A DNA stretch of 64,000 nt, from positions 6,315,501 to 6,379,500 of the forward strand of contig CM053143.1 of the NCBI GenBank assembly GCA_028571685.1, read 5' to 3'. Within the stretch, counting starts at the first letter, position 1, and every line of letters starts with the position of its first letter. The translations under genes and the position numbers were made by a program. Under the pieces are notes generated by a model, which saw only the letters and a program-made list of their open reading frames with translations, made no database searches and was not told the DNA's origin. Of this stretch, positions 35,646 through 46,739 are shown piece by piece. This stretch comes from Heterohyrax brucei. Lineage: Eukaryota; Chordata; Mammalia; Hyracoidea; Procaviidae.

Positions 35646-36396
35646 ATCACCCCCTTTACAGATTCACTTACTTATGTCATCCTCTCAGTAATAAAGGCTT
35701 GAGCCCTTGATCACTTCTAGCTCTTTAATTTCTACATATAAGATAAGTAAACAAAGGAAGAATCAATATAAATAAGAATTTAATGCAGGGCTCCCCTCTT
35801 TTCACCTAAAATCTGAAAACTATTAATCTGTGCTTAAGGGAAAGATCTTGGTGCAGTTTTGATTTTTCACTCTATGATCACCTAAAAATTGACCTTTAAT
35901 TTATAGAAAATACAACTGCCAACTTTTCTGAGATATGGATGATCTTTGATCCTATGCCATTACCTATGCTATAACCAAAATTTGCCTGTTTTTAATCTGG
36001 AAACACCTTTCTAGGAAACACAATAACGCTTAAGATTTTTTTTTCACATTTTTATTACAGCAAATTATGTCATTAAAAGTTTATCTAAAATAAACTAGCC
36101 CTTCTTTTAATTTATTCGTGAACTCTATCATGATTTATTGGGCAGACATGTTCAACATAGTGTTAAACATCATGAAATTCAAAATCAAAAAGTCATTTTT
36201 CTACAAGGTAAATATTTGTAAGAGTAAGAAAAAGACTTAAAACAATTCAACTTTTTCTGAAAAACAGGTAACAACTGGTTAGCATACTATGTATCTTAAG
36301 GAAGTTACTGAGAATCTTTTATATATTTTTCAACTGACAAAAATGATTATAATTCCAAATTAAGTATGCCCTTCAAAGAAGTCTTTAAGAAAGCCT
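35646..36396. other. Unrecognised AT-rich DNA
   Basis: No repeat, exon or RNA gene recognised. Confidence 0.4.
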
Positions 36397-36578
36397 TGTT
36401 GGGAGGCATCAAGTTGACTCTGACTCACAGCTACCCTTTCTGACAGAGTAGAATGGCCCTTAGCATTTCCTGATCTGTAATCTTTACTGAATCAGATCAC
36501 CAGGGCCCCTGGTGGGTTTGATCTACCAATATTTCAGATAGCAAATAAGCACTTAACCACTGCGCCACGAGGCCTCCT
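36397..36578 (-). mobile_element. AfroSINE
   Basis: Complement runs from 'ttgttgggaggcatcaagtt' (tail side) to 'cttaaccactgcgccacgag' (tRNA-like head). Confidence 0.8.
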
Positions 36579-37674
36579 CATTAAATAAGTCTATGTATTA
36601 AGAAAAGAGAAATATTCAGATATTGTAAAGTAGATACAATTTCTGAAATAAATGATAACTGTTAACTTTGAGTTAACTGTAGATATTTGGGGATCATTCC
36701 ATTAAAAAATAAAAATAATTTTTAATTTCAAGCCACCTCTTGTCTCATCCTGGCATAGGAAATTTTTCTGGAGTCGGCCACTAAGGAATTTTCTTGTTTA
36801 GTTGCTATACTTGAATGAAGATTTTTTTCATATATCCAATATTGACATTCCATACTAGAAGGAAATTTCCATCTCTAACTATAAGGTCTTTTTCATCAGT
36901 AGAATGAATATAATACTAATGTATTTCAACAGTGCATAGACACTGGAATTTCTTTTCTCCAGCCTCCTCCTTGGTGAATATAGCTCTTAGCACCAAACAC
37001 CTGAGTGAAAAATCCCAAGGGCTACCTTTTCTTATGCTAATTTTTTCCCTTCACTTGCTTCAATTTGTAAAGCATTACTGTTAACCCCTTAGGTGTCTTT
37101 GTTCCCACAGCTAGTGAAAAAGCATTTCTATTGTTGTTCTTGGATCTCCAAATTGTATAATGTTGCCTATTCTAGACTGGAGTTATTGCAGGGAAAAAGA
37201 AGGCATAAAGGCCATTGTGTGAATGGAGAATTTAAAGCATTCATTTTATATTCAGAGCATGAGTAGAAACAAAGCATTCCATTCTGGAAAATGTCTGTGT
37301 TTAAGATATGGAGTCTGTGATGCATTTTTCTTGCTAATGAGCAAAAACGAGCAATGTAGAAACAATACTACATTTATGTCACATTATTTACAGGCTTAAC
37401 TACAAATGTGAATGATATCTGACTTTTTTAACGCATTATCTTTTAAATAATTAGAATTACTACATCTGCTTTCAACAACTAGACTAAACACTGGATTTGG
37501 GAGTTTGTTGACTACATCCTCAGTGTCTCTGTTTTCTGTAAACTATCCACAATGTGCAACAAGTTCCATCACATTTCTAATGAGTTTAGAGTAGTGTAAT
37601 TTAAAAATTCACGCAGATTAAGAAAAAATCATAATCATATAGACAGGAAAAGAAAATATCTATGTTTTTTAAAA
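36579..37674. other. Unrecognised AT-rich DNA
   Basis: 1.1 kb without recognisable repeat or gene. Confidence 0.4.
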
Positions 37675-37812
37675 AAATGCTTCCATTAAGTCAATTCATA
37701 GTAACCTCATAGGATGAAGTAGAACTGCCCCACAGGGAGCAGCTGATGGATATGACCTGCTGACCTTTTGGGCAGCCACCAGTCTCTTAACCACTGTACC
37801 AGCTGAGCTCTG
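37675..37812 (-). mobile_element. AfroSINE
   Basis: 'agtcaattcatagtaacctc', 'gtagaactgccccacaggga' and 'tcttaaccactgtaccagct' in complement order. Slightly shortened. Confidence 0.75.
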
Positions 37813-37869
37813 AGAACCCTCTTAATCTGAGTCCTGTTTCACTGGATACTATGTTAAGTGCCTACTACA

Positions 37870-37945
37870 AAATAAAATAAGTCAACTCTGATTCACAACG
37901 ACCCTATAGGACAGAGTAGAACTGCCCCATAGGCTTTCTTGGTCT
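37870..37945 (-). mobile_element. AfroSINE 3' fragment
   Basis: 'agtcaactctgattcacaac' and 'agagtagaactgccccatag' match the 3' half only. Confidence 0.65.
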
Positions 37946-38106
37946 TACTACATTCAGTGAATAATACTCTAAGACATTGTTATTATTGTCCCTGTGGCAG
38001 ACATAATTCTAATGTGACCCCCTGTTGTATTTATCTACTCCCAATTATTCAGTCAAACACTAATCTAGGTGTTGTTTTGAAAGAGCTTTGCAAATTATTT
38101 TTCCAA

Positions 38107-38245
38107 ACCTAAATCTTTACATATGTTATTATAATATTCTCCTTTGTCTTCTCAAGCCACCCTTTGAAATCTTCTGTTCAGATCTTTGACTTTATCATTT
38201 ATTCCTTTTGCTTTAGCTGCTGTAGTTGCTCAATGTTCAAGGTGT
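38107..38245 (-). mobile_element. RTE fragment, head to head with the next RTE
   Basis: 'cttctcaagccaccctttga' and 'tttgctttagctgctgtagt' match the antisense RTE linker coding region, as at 25670-25760. The same protein region is also present in sense near 39230-39300, so this is a second copy and not a simple inversion of the neighbour. Confidence 0.65.
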
Positions 38246-40180
38246 TCATTTTACAATTGTCAAAAATGATGTAGAAGACATAAACATTGACACCCCGGGC
38301 ATTAGTGAGCTGAAATGTACTGGCCTTGACCATTTTGAAAATGACACCTTATTTGGTCAAATATGCCAGGAATGGCAACTTGAAGAGGGATGGTATTGCA
38401 TTCATTATCAAAAAGAATATTTCAAGATCTGTCTTGAAGTGCAACTCTGTCAGTGACAGGATAACATCCATATACTACAAAGAAGACCAGTTAATACAAC
38501 TATTAATCAAATTCATGCACCAATACCTAAGGCCAAAAATGAAGAATTGAAGTTTTTTCTTGTTGTTGTTTTGTACCAACTGCTGCAGCCTGAAATTGAT
38601 CAAACATGCAATCAGATTGCATTGATAGTTATTGGTGATTGGACTGCAGAAGCTGAAAACAAAAAAGAAGGATTGATAGTTGGACAATACAGCCTTGGTA
38701 ATGGAAACCATGCCAGAGATCACATGGTAGAATTTTGCAAACCCAGTGACCTTTTCACTGCAAATATCTTTTTTCAACAAAATAAACCAGCTACCTGGCT
38801 AACCAACAAAATAAACTGCAAGTATACACGTGGACCTCACCAGATGGAATGCACGGAATCAAATTAACCACATCTCTGGAAAAGAAGATGTAGATGATAT
38901 CATCAGTCGGAACAAGGCCAGGGGCCAACTGTGAAATGGACCATCAATTTCCTATACGCAAGTTCTAGTTGAAACTGACGAAAATTAGAACAAGTTCACG
39001 AGAGCCAAAGTACAACGTTAAATATATCCCACCTGAATTGAAAGAATACCGCAAGAACAGATTTGGTGCATTGAACACTAATTACTGAAGACCAGGTGAG
39101 TTGTGCAATGACATGAAGGATATATCATACATGAAGAAAGCAAGAGGTCATTAGAAAGACAGAAAAGAAAGACCAAATGGATGTCAGAAGAGACACTAAA
39201 ACTTATTCTTCAGTGCTTAGGAGCTAAAACAAAAGAAAGAAATGATGACATAAAAGACCTGAACAAAAGGTTTCAAAGAAGACAAGTAGACAAAGTAAAG
39301 AATTATTCTCAATAAGACAAAGTAAAGTATTACAGTGATTGTGCAAAAACCTGGCAATAGAAAACCAAAAGGAAAAACATGATCAGCATTTCTCAAACTG
39401 AAAAAACTGAAGAGAAAATTCAAGCCTCAAATTGCAATGCTGAAGGATTCTACAGGGAAAATACTAAACAATTCAGAAAGGATCAAAAGAATATGAAAGG
39501 AATACACAGTGTTCCTATACCAGAAAGAACTGTTTGATGCCTATTTGGAGAGGTAGCCTATGACCAAGAACCTATGATACTGAAGAAGTCCAAGCTGCAC
39601 TGTAAGCATTGGTAAAAAGCAATGCTACAGGAACAGGATACAAAATGAATTTGTTAACACATGGATGCAGCACTAGAAATGGTCATTCATCCATGCTAAG
39701 GAACTAGACAGCTACCTGGATAACCAGCTGGAAGAGATCCATATTTATGCTTATTACCAAGAAAGATGATCCAACCAAATACAGAGATTATTGAACAATA
39801 TCACTAATATAACACACACCAAGTAAAATTTTGCTGATGATCATTCAAAAGTGGCTGCATCAGTATAGTAACAGAAATAAAAGCCAGATTCAGGAGAGGT
39901 CTTGGAATCAAAGATATTGCTCATGAAGATCAAAGACCACATCTTTCAGTTAGATTACACCTGAACATAATGAAAACAAAATCCCTCACAACTGGACCAG
40001 TAAACAACATTTTGATAAGTGGAGAAAACTTTAAAGTATCAAGAATTTCACTACACTTGGGTTCAGAATCAACAGCCATGGAAGTAGCAGTCAAGAAATC
40101 AAAAGATGGATTACACCGGGCAAATCTTCAAAAGATGTTACCTTGAAGACTAAGATGAGCCTGACCCAAGCCAGGGTGCA
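38246..40180 (+). pseudogene. RTE endonuclease-reverse transcriptase pseudogene
   Basis: Endonuclease pieces are legible across frames: 'NIDTPGISELKCTGLDHFEN', 'FIIKKNISRSVLKCNSVSDR' and 'EIDQTCNQIALIVIGDWTAE'. The last holds GDW, the position of a conserved endonuclease motif. Further on come the linker and the RT start, then a deletion near 39950 that removes the RT core including the expected YADD box. Multiple stops and frame changes. Not functional. Confidence 0.75.
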
Positions 40181-40590
40181 TGCAAAAGCTGGACAATGAA
40201 TGAGGAAGACCAAAGTAGAACTCATCCCTTTGATTTATGGTGTTGGTGAAGAATATTGAATATACCATGAACTGCCAAAAGAATGAACTAATCTGTCTTG
40301 GAACAAGTACAGCCAGAATACTCCTTAGGAGTAAGGATGGCAAGACTTACTTCATCTCACATACTTTGGAGGTGTTATTAGGTGGTATCAATCCCTGAGA
40401 AACATATCATGTTTGTTGAAGTAGAAGGTCAGCAAAAAGAGAAAGACCTTCAATTAGATGGACTGACACAGTGGCTGCAATAGTGGGCCTGAGCATAACA
40501 ACTGTGGGGGTGGCGCAGGACCGGGAAGTGTTTCATCCTGTTGTACTTCGAGTCACCATAAGTTGGAACCGAATCTAACCTAACAATGAT
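38246..40590 (+). mobile_element. RTE (BovB-like) element, internally deleted
   Basis: Starts inside the endonuclease coding region and ends with the RTE tail ('ggctgcaatagtgggcctga', 'gcgcaggaccgggaagtgtt', 'aacctaacaatgat'). RTEs move by target-primed reverse transcription with a single endonuclease-RT protein. The RT part jumps at about 39950, from the 'ggagaggtcttggaatcaaa' region to sequence far downstream, so the catalytic core is missing. Truncated at 5'. Confidence 0.8.
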
Positions 40591-40611
40591 ATTCTAACTT
40601 TTAAGAGTCTG

Positions 40612-40785
40612 TAGCTGGCACAAATAACTAAGCACTCAACTACTCACTGAGTAGGTGGTTCAAATCCACCAAAACATGTCGCAGAGGGAAGTCCTGGTGA
40701 ACTGCTACCAAAAGGTTACATCCTTGAAAACCCTATGAAGCACAGTTTACCCTGCAAAACATAAGGCCACCATGGTTTGGAATTT
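40612..40785 (+). mobile_element. AfroSINE downstream of RTE
   Basis: 'agctggcacaaataactaag', 'ggtggttcaaatccaccaaa' and 'ccttgaaaaccctatgaagc' follow AfroSINE order. It begins about 20 bp after the RTE tail. Confidence 0.7.
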
Positions 40786-42084
40786 GTTTGGTTTCTTCAG
40801 TTTATTCTAATGTGTACAGTCTTTCCACAGGTTTCTATGTCCCAATAGTCGTCAAGTTATATTTGTTGAAAGCTTATGGTATATGCCTAATTGCTAACTT
40901 TAAGAAACTTTTTTTTTAAGAGTGTTGTTTACGTTAGACACACACTCGAGATGTTATAGCAAATGAGACAACAGTGGCTGTGGGTCATGGTGTATTTTTA
41001 GCACTCCTTAATTAAGAGGTAAAATCACTCACCAGTCTTTAAATTATAGAGTTTTTTCTCCCTCTCCTCAATATTTCCACACCCTAGCTAAAAATATGAA
41101 AATTAGGATGTGTTTGTTAACCCCCACCACCTGAGTTTTCAACCATTATCTATAAAGTCATCTGAGAAACAAAAAGCCCCGTTTAGTTAATGTACAGAAA
41201 ATCAGTGACATATGACTCTCTTGTGGTTTTCATGGTCCATTAGAAAAAGGAAGAATCAAACATAAAACACATTTTCTGGAAGTTCAGACAACAGTAATAT
41301 TTTATGAGAATATTACTTTTTCAGTTTATTTGAGGAATCCTATAAAGTCAAACTTTGTAAAATGGGGAGAATATAACATCTGTGTAGATGAAGCCTCATG
41401 GTGTTAATTATTTTTTCAAGAGAAAGGAGTGTTATTTAGCCTCCTTTGACAATATTTCTTAGCCCTCACAAATGGTAAGCATGTGGCACTCCCTTACAAA
41501 GGTTTCCCGTGGTATCATGAAATACATGACTTTATAAGGTGCTAATGTAACTATTTTTATATTAAACCACAAATTGTTAGGATGCAAATAACTGTAAAGT
41601 GAGAACTAAACACATACCCATCTGGGAAAAAATTGCCTCAATCCAAAGAAATGCCTAATTTTAGAAAAGCTATTTTCTATTTTGCTTTCATAACTGGGTT
41701 GAAAACAGGAGGTTTATTAATTTTTTATAAAAAATCTATATGGACAACAACATCTGGAGGTTAGGGATGCAAGATCTTAGGAATCTTAATGAGCCTCCAA
41801 ACTAGTGGCTATTTGCAATTCCCATGAATGAACCTAAGTCAATGAGAAAATTTAGACTGAAAAAAAAACCCCAGAAATTCAGAAATACATGTTGGATGGT
41901 TTCCATGCCTATCAATGCCACGCTGGCAATACTCTTTCTTCATATGAATTTTAAAGAGAGGAGGAAGCTGTTTTGTGAGAGAGGTCAGTTTGTAAGAATG
42001 CATGGTTGAGGTTGGGACAAGGAAAGAAGGTACACCTTTTGGTACATCATTCCAGAGGTTGTAGTTGACTGTATGTTTTGAAAT
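40786..42084. other. Unrecognised AT-rich DNA
   Basis: 1.3 kb without a repeat or gene that I can recognise. Confidence 0.4.
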
Positions 42085-42353
42085 ACTAAAATGTAGTTGC
42101 GTTTAGTCAATTCTGACTCATGGAAACCTCATGTATGTCAGTAGAACTATGCTCCATAGTATCTTCTTTTATTGCGGTGAAAATACACACAGCAAAAAAT
42201 ACACCAATGCAACAATTTCCTCAAATAGAGTTTTCAATGGCCAATTTTGGAGAAGTGGGTCACCAACCCTTTATTCTAAGACCCCTCTTTCTGGATTTAA
42301 CCTGATAAACTTTTGGGGGTAACTCTTCAGTCTGCACTACCCAGGGACTCCTG
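42085..42353 (-). mobile_element. AfroSINE with a small insertion
   Basis: The SINE runs from 'agttgcgtttagtcaattct' to 'tgcactacccagggactcct' in complement. It is interrupted at about 42160-42227 by roughly 68 bp ('attgcggtgaaaatacacac' and following) that resembles an antisense L1 3' end and is not part of the SINE. SINE sequence resumes at 'ttttcaatggccaa'. Confidence 0.65.
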
Positions 42354-42699
42354 AAAGACTATAAAGTGCTTATCAAACAGAATTTCAAAGATAATCACTA
42401 CCAAGCTATTTGTTACTATATCCACTGTGTGGAAGGCACTTACTAATGTGTAACTGAAATATTATACATGTGGTATAGTGTGTACATATGATGCACGGTG
42501 AGGAACTGGGAGACAGTTGAGACACCCTTGAAGAAAAGGATGCAAGCTTTCTAAGAGAAGCAAATAGAATTGACGCCAGCCAGACTCTACCTTACAGAAA
42601 AAATGATAGCATAGATGACTGCTTTTGAAATTTGCTCCAGTCTAGTGTTCTGACCTGATCTGATTCTCATTTCTTCTCATACGTCCTGTGTTCCCTCTA
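42354..42699. other. Unrecognised DNA
   Basis: No element recognised upstream of the MIR. Confidence 0.35.
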
Positions 42700-42833
42700 A
42701 GTTCTTAAATGCACATGACCTGACTTGAAAACCTGACTTTACCATTTATTAACTGTGTGTCCTCAGACACCTAACCTCATGTACTGATACCTCAGCTTCC
42801 TCATCTGTAAAACAGAAGTAATCACAGTACCAC
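42700..42833 (+). mobile_element. MIR SINE, first of three pieces
   Basis: 'taactgtgtgtcctcagaca' and 'cctcatctgtaaaacagaag' match the MIR core and its 3' half. It is broken at 42833/42834 by the MaLR provirus. It continues at 45057-45093 and again at 59095-59115. Confidence 0.75.
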
Positions 42834-43357
42834 TGTTTTAGTCAGCTAGTGCAGCTGTAACAGAAATACCACAGAGTGGATGGTTTTAATAAAGGAAAGT
42901 TTATTCTTATATAGTCCAGTAGGCTACAAGTCCATATTCAGGATGACCACTCCAGGGGAAGGCTTTCCCCACTGTCAACTCTGGAAGAAAGTTTGGTGTT
43001 ATATTAGTCTTTGCCCAGGGAGCATCTTGGCACAGGAACCTCAGGTCTGAAGGACGTGCTCTTTTCCCGCTGCTGCTTTCTTGGTGATGCGAAGTTTCCA
43101 AATCTCTGCTTGCTTCTCTTTCCTTTTACTTCTTGTAGGATGAAAAGATTAATGGTGGGGCAAACAATACTCCAGGGAAACTCCCTTTACAGTGGAGCAG
43201 GGAGGTGATGCTATGAAGGGATTTACAGTCCCACACTAATCCTTTAACATACAGCATAGGAAAATCACAAAATGGAGGACAATCACAAAATATTGGGAAT
43301 CACGGCTCAGCCACATGGCTACACATATTTCTGGGGGACACAGTTCAATCCATGACA
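42834..43357 (-). repeat. 3' LTR of the MaLR provirus
   Basis: Complete LTR, 524 bp, TG...CA. The purine-rich sense stretch just outside it (complement of 43358-43368, TCCCACCCTTT) has the position and composition of a polypurine tract. Confidence 0.85.
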
Positions 43358-44420
43358 TCCCACCCTTTGCCACGCCAAAAATCACATCTTTGAAATATGT
43401 AACACATTCATCTCATCACAGAAAACCATGTCCATCCAATATGATAGAAGTCTTAAATCAGTGCCAAGTCCAAAATACAAAACTCTTCTGTATCTGTGAA
43501 ATCTAGAATGCAAGCTATCTGCTTCCAAAGGTACAATGGCACAACAGGCGTAAGTTAGATATTCCATTACAAATGGGAGAAACTGCAGAAATTGAAGATA
43601 TTACTGGCAACAGGCAAGTCAGCAGAACTCATTACATTAGCCCTCAAAGCTTTGGAAATGCTCTGACATTTTCTGAGACATTCTACACAGTAGCCCTGCC
43701 CTCTAGACTCTAGGTATTGGCCATACTCTCTGGACTCTGATTGGAGGCCGCCAGCCCTGTGCTGGCCTTCAAGGCCCACTCTGCCTTCAAGGCCCACTTG
43801 GCCAGAAACTCTGCCCCATTAACTTTAGGTACACCCTAAACCCAACTGAGTGGAAATTCCACTCTGACAAACACAGAAAGCTCGGGCTCCACCCTTTCAG
43901 ACCCCTAAGGTCATGGAGACTGAGGTAGCTCAGCTTCTCACACTCTTTGTCTCTTCAGTTTCTGTTTCCTTCCTATGGCCACATGGCCCAGGCCTCAGGC
44001 TCGCATCTGCACTGCAGGGGAAAGTATTCCAAAGCTCTGTAGCTTCACTGATTTAAGTGCCCAGAGGCAGTCCACTCAGCTAGGAAGCCTCCTTCACAAA
44101 GGCACTCAGCTCTCCTGCTCTGTGGGTCAGCAAGGCTAGCTCCACCGATCCAAGTGCCCAGAGGCACCCCTTTCTGCTAGGAAGCCTCTGTGCACAGGCA
44201 CTTAGCTTTCTTGCTCCATGGATCAGCTCCAGCACTGCCTCTGGTTCTGCTGCTGCTGCTGCCAGTCCTCTGCTGCTCGATTCTCATCATCTGTGCCTTC
44301 TTCGGTGTTAACAGTTGTCCTTCGTTCCTTCTGAGTCTTCTATCCACTCAGTTTTAAAACAGCTTCCACATTTTAAGTATTTGTTAGAGCAACACCCCAC
44401 TCTCATGGTACCAAATTCTG
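43358..44420 (-). mobile_element. MaLR internal region, non-coding
   Basis: Contains patches known from antisense MaLR internal sequences ('acaaatgggagaaactgcag' at 43570, 'gagcaacaccccac' at 44387). GC-richer than its surroundings, with 'ctgccttcaaggcccact' repeated at 43764-43798. The longest open frames are 62-76 codons and overlap on both strands, so no protein is called. Confidence 0.7.
44394..44413 (-). promoter_or_regulatory. Primer-binding site, tRNA-Leu-like
   Basis: The plus strand reads ACCCCACTCTCATGGTACCA, close to a tRNA-Leu 3' end including CCA. The sense strand would therefore pair with tRNA-Leu, the primer that gives ERV-L its name. It lies 7 bases inside the 5' LTR edge at 44421. 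Confidence 0.75.
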
Positions 44421-44894
44421 TGTTAGTCAGCTAGCGTTGCTCTAACAGAAATACTACAGAGTGGATGGCTTTAACAAATGAAAGTTTATTCTTACATAGT
44501 CAGGTAGGCTACAAGTCCATATTCAGGATGTCCACTCTAGGGGAAGGCTTTTCCCACTGTCAGCTCTGGAGGGAAGTCCAGTATTGCATCAGTCTTTTCC
44601 AGGGAGCATCTTGGGGCAGGAACCTAAGGTTTAAAGGATGTACTCTTTTCCCGGTGTGTGAGGTTCCCAGTTCTCTGCTTGCTTCCCTTTCTCTTTATGT
44701 CTTGCAGGATGAAAGAATTAAGGGTAGGGCCAGCCATACTTCAGGGAAACTCCTTTTACAGTGGAGCAGGGAGGTAGTACCATGAAGTTCCATCCTAATC
44801 CTTTAACACATAGCACAGTAAAATAAAAATGGAGGACAATCACAAAATATTGGGAATCATGGCCCAGCCACATGGCTTCACATATTTTTACTTC
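44421..44894 (-). repeat. 5' LTR of the provirus, missing its outer end
   Basis: Follows the LTR from 'tgttagtcagctagcgttgc' to 'cacatggcttcacatatttt' but lacks the last ~35 bp present in other copies (gggggacacaattcaat...tgaca). A second partial LTR follows directly. Confidence 0.8.
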
Positions 44895-45056
44895 TGTTTT
44901 AGTCAGCTAGTGCTGCTGTCACATATTCTCACCCTAGTCCTTTAACATACAGCATAGGAAAATCACAAAATGGAGAAGAATCACAAAATATCAGGAATCA
45001 TGGCCTAGCCACATAGCTCCACATATTTTTGGGGGGACACAATTCAATCTGTGACA
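44895..45056 (-). repeat. Second, deleted LTR copy at the provirus edge
   Basis: Starts again with 'tgttttagtcagctagtgct', jumps within 30 bp to the far third of the LTR ('caccctagtcctttaacata') and ends correctly at 'gtgaca' against the ACCAC duplication. About 360 bp of LTR is missing. Confidence 0.8.
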
Positions 45057-45093
45057 ACCACCTTTACACAATAAGCAGTAAATGGTGGCTCTT
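45057..45093 (+). mobile_element. MIR SINE, second piece
   Basis: Begins with the ACCAC duplication and continues the MIR 3' half ('ataagcagtaaatggtggct'). It ends with TGGTGGCTCTT (45083-45093), the left copy of the L1D target duplication. Confidence 0.65.
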
Positions 45094-45338
45094 GTGTGTG
45101 TTTTTCAGGTAAAAGTTCACAGTGCAAATTAGTTTCTTATTCAAAAATGTATACACAAACTGTTTTGTGACTTTGGATGAAACCCTGCAATGTATCCGCA
45201 TTCTCCCTCTGTCCACCATGAGTTCCCCAGGTCCATTGGTCCAGGTTTCCTGTCTCTTACCACCTTATTATCCTTGCTTTTGGGCAGTTGTTGACTATTT
45301 GATCTTCTATGCTTGACTGAACTAAGAAGGATGGTCCA

Positions 45339-45812
45339 TGTTTTAGTCAGCTAGTGCTGCTCTAACAGAAATATCATGAGTGGATAGTTTTAACAAAGGA
45401 AAGTTTGTTCTTACACAGCTCAGTAGGTTACAAGTCTGAATTCAAGCTGTCCACTCAAGGGAAAGGCTTTCTCTCTGTCGGCTCTGGAGGAAAGTCCTTG
45501 TGGTGTTATCAGTCTTTGTTCAGGGAGCATCTTGGTGCAAGAACCTCAGGTCTGAGGGATGCGCTTTACTCCTGGTGCTGCTTTCTTGATGGTGTGAAGT
45601 TCTCAAATCTCTCCACCAGATTTTTCCCATTATAACTGAAGAGACCACCTCAAGGCACAAAACAAACTTACACATTGAATCTTGCTGTACGCACCCGCTG
45701 CCTATCCGTCCTTATTAACATCACAGAGGCAGGAATACTAACATGGAGGAACATCACACAATATCAGCCGAACTGTTTCAGATTTTTTAGGGAAGACATT
45801 CAATCCATGACA
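45339..45812 (-). mobile_element. Solo MaLR-type LTR in L1D 3'UTR
   Basis: Complete with TG...CA ends: 'tgttttagtcagctagtgct' at 45339, 'cattcaatccatgaca' at the end. Flanks GTCCA and GCCCA agree at four of five positions. The middle ('cctcaaggcacaaaacaaac', 'attaacatcacagaggcagg') differs from the 12933 and 42834 copies, so it is a related subtype. Confidence 0.82.
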
Positions 45813-46384
45813 GCCCACATGTTATTATCTGTTTTACGGGCCTATTTTATCTTTGGCTAAAAGGTAGACTTTGGAAATGACTTCAGTTCTGAGTTATCAA
45901 GGTATCCAGAGAAATATTTTCAGGGGTCTCTCTACCCTATCAGAACAATATTTTTCTATTCTGATCCTTTTCAGAGACATAGGTTGTAGTGGCTAGGTAC
46001 CATCTAGTTCTCCTGGGCCTAGGCTGGTAAAGGCTGTGGTTCAAGTGGTCCATGTAACCTTAGACCAACATTTTCCTTATGTCTTTGGCTTTCTTCATTC
46101 TCCTCTCCTCTAACTGTAATAATAACAGTAGATGTATTTTAGACAGCTGTCTACAAGCCATCTAAATGTGGAACATTTTCTTTATGAACCGTGTTATGTC
46201 AACTGACCTAGATGTCCCTGAGACCATGGTCTCCAGCCCTCAGCCCCAGTAACTTGGCCTCTCAAGGTATTTGGATATGTCAAGGAAGCTACTATGGCTT
46301 GGTCTTGGTCACATTGTTCTGACTTCCTCTATATTGTGTGTTGCCTTTCCCTTCATGCAAATTAACACTTAATCTTAGCAGGGC

Positions 46385-46393
46385 CAAGATGGC
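46385..46393 (+). promoter_or_regulatory. YY1-like site at the L1C start
   Basis: CAAGATGGC about 10 bases from the element's first base. Human L1 has a YY1 site with the same core at +13 to +21 that positions transcription initiation. L1D has a one-base variant (CAACATGGC, complement of 59071-59079) at the matching place. Confidence 0.65.
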
Positions 46394-46739
46394 AGACTAG
46401 CCACACATCGCCTCAATTCCCTCTGAGAACTAAGGCCTAGAAAAATAATTGAATGGAGCAGTGTGGACATTTTGAGAACTGCAAGATCAGGCATAGGGTT
46501 GTGAGGTCAGATTTGGCAGCAGGAAGAGGGAAGCTACCTTTGCTGGAGGCAAGATAGCAGCACAGTGAGTCCTGCTTCTGCTGGAGCAGTGGCTGAGATG
46601 ACTACAGGTACAGGTGCCCTCTTTTTTAACTGGGAGACTGGGACTGGGACTGCTAAGCCTGAGAGCCTGGCAGGGGCCAGCTACTATGCTGAAATGCAGT
46701 GTCTAAGTAAATAGCATATCCTGCAGAGAGAGGCTGTGT

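Larger units (their letters stand above)
42834..45056 (-). mobile_element. MaLR-type provirus with both LTRs
   Basis: LTR - internal - LTR in antisense, about 2.2 kb, flanked by a perfect 5-bp duplication ACCAC (42829-42833 and 45057-45061) within a MIR. The internal part has no gag, protease or polymerase frame of any length, as in non-autonomous MaLR elements that rely on a helper. The outer LTR at the 5' (right) side is rearranged. It is the only copy in the window with internal sequence. Confidence 0.85.

Noticed and set aside
43358..44420. Retroviral genes in the MaLR internal region
   Set aside because: Only short overlapping frames on both strands and no recognisable gag or pol motif.
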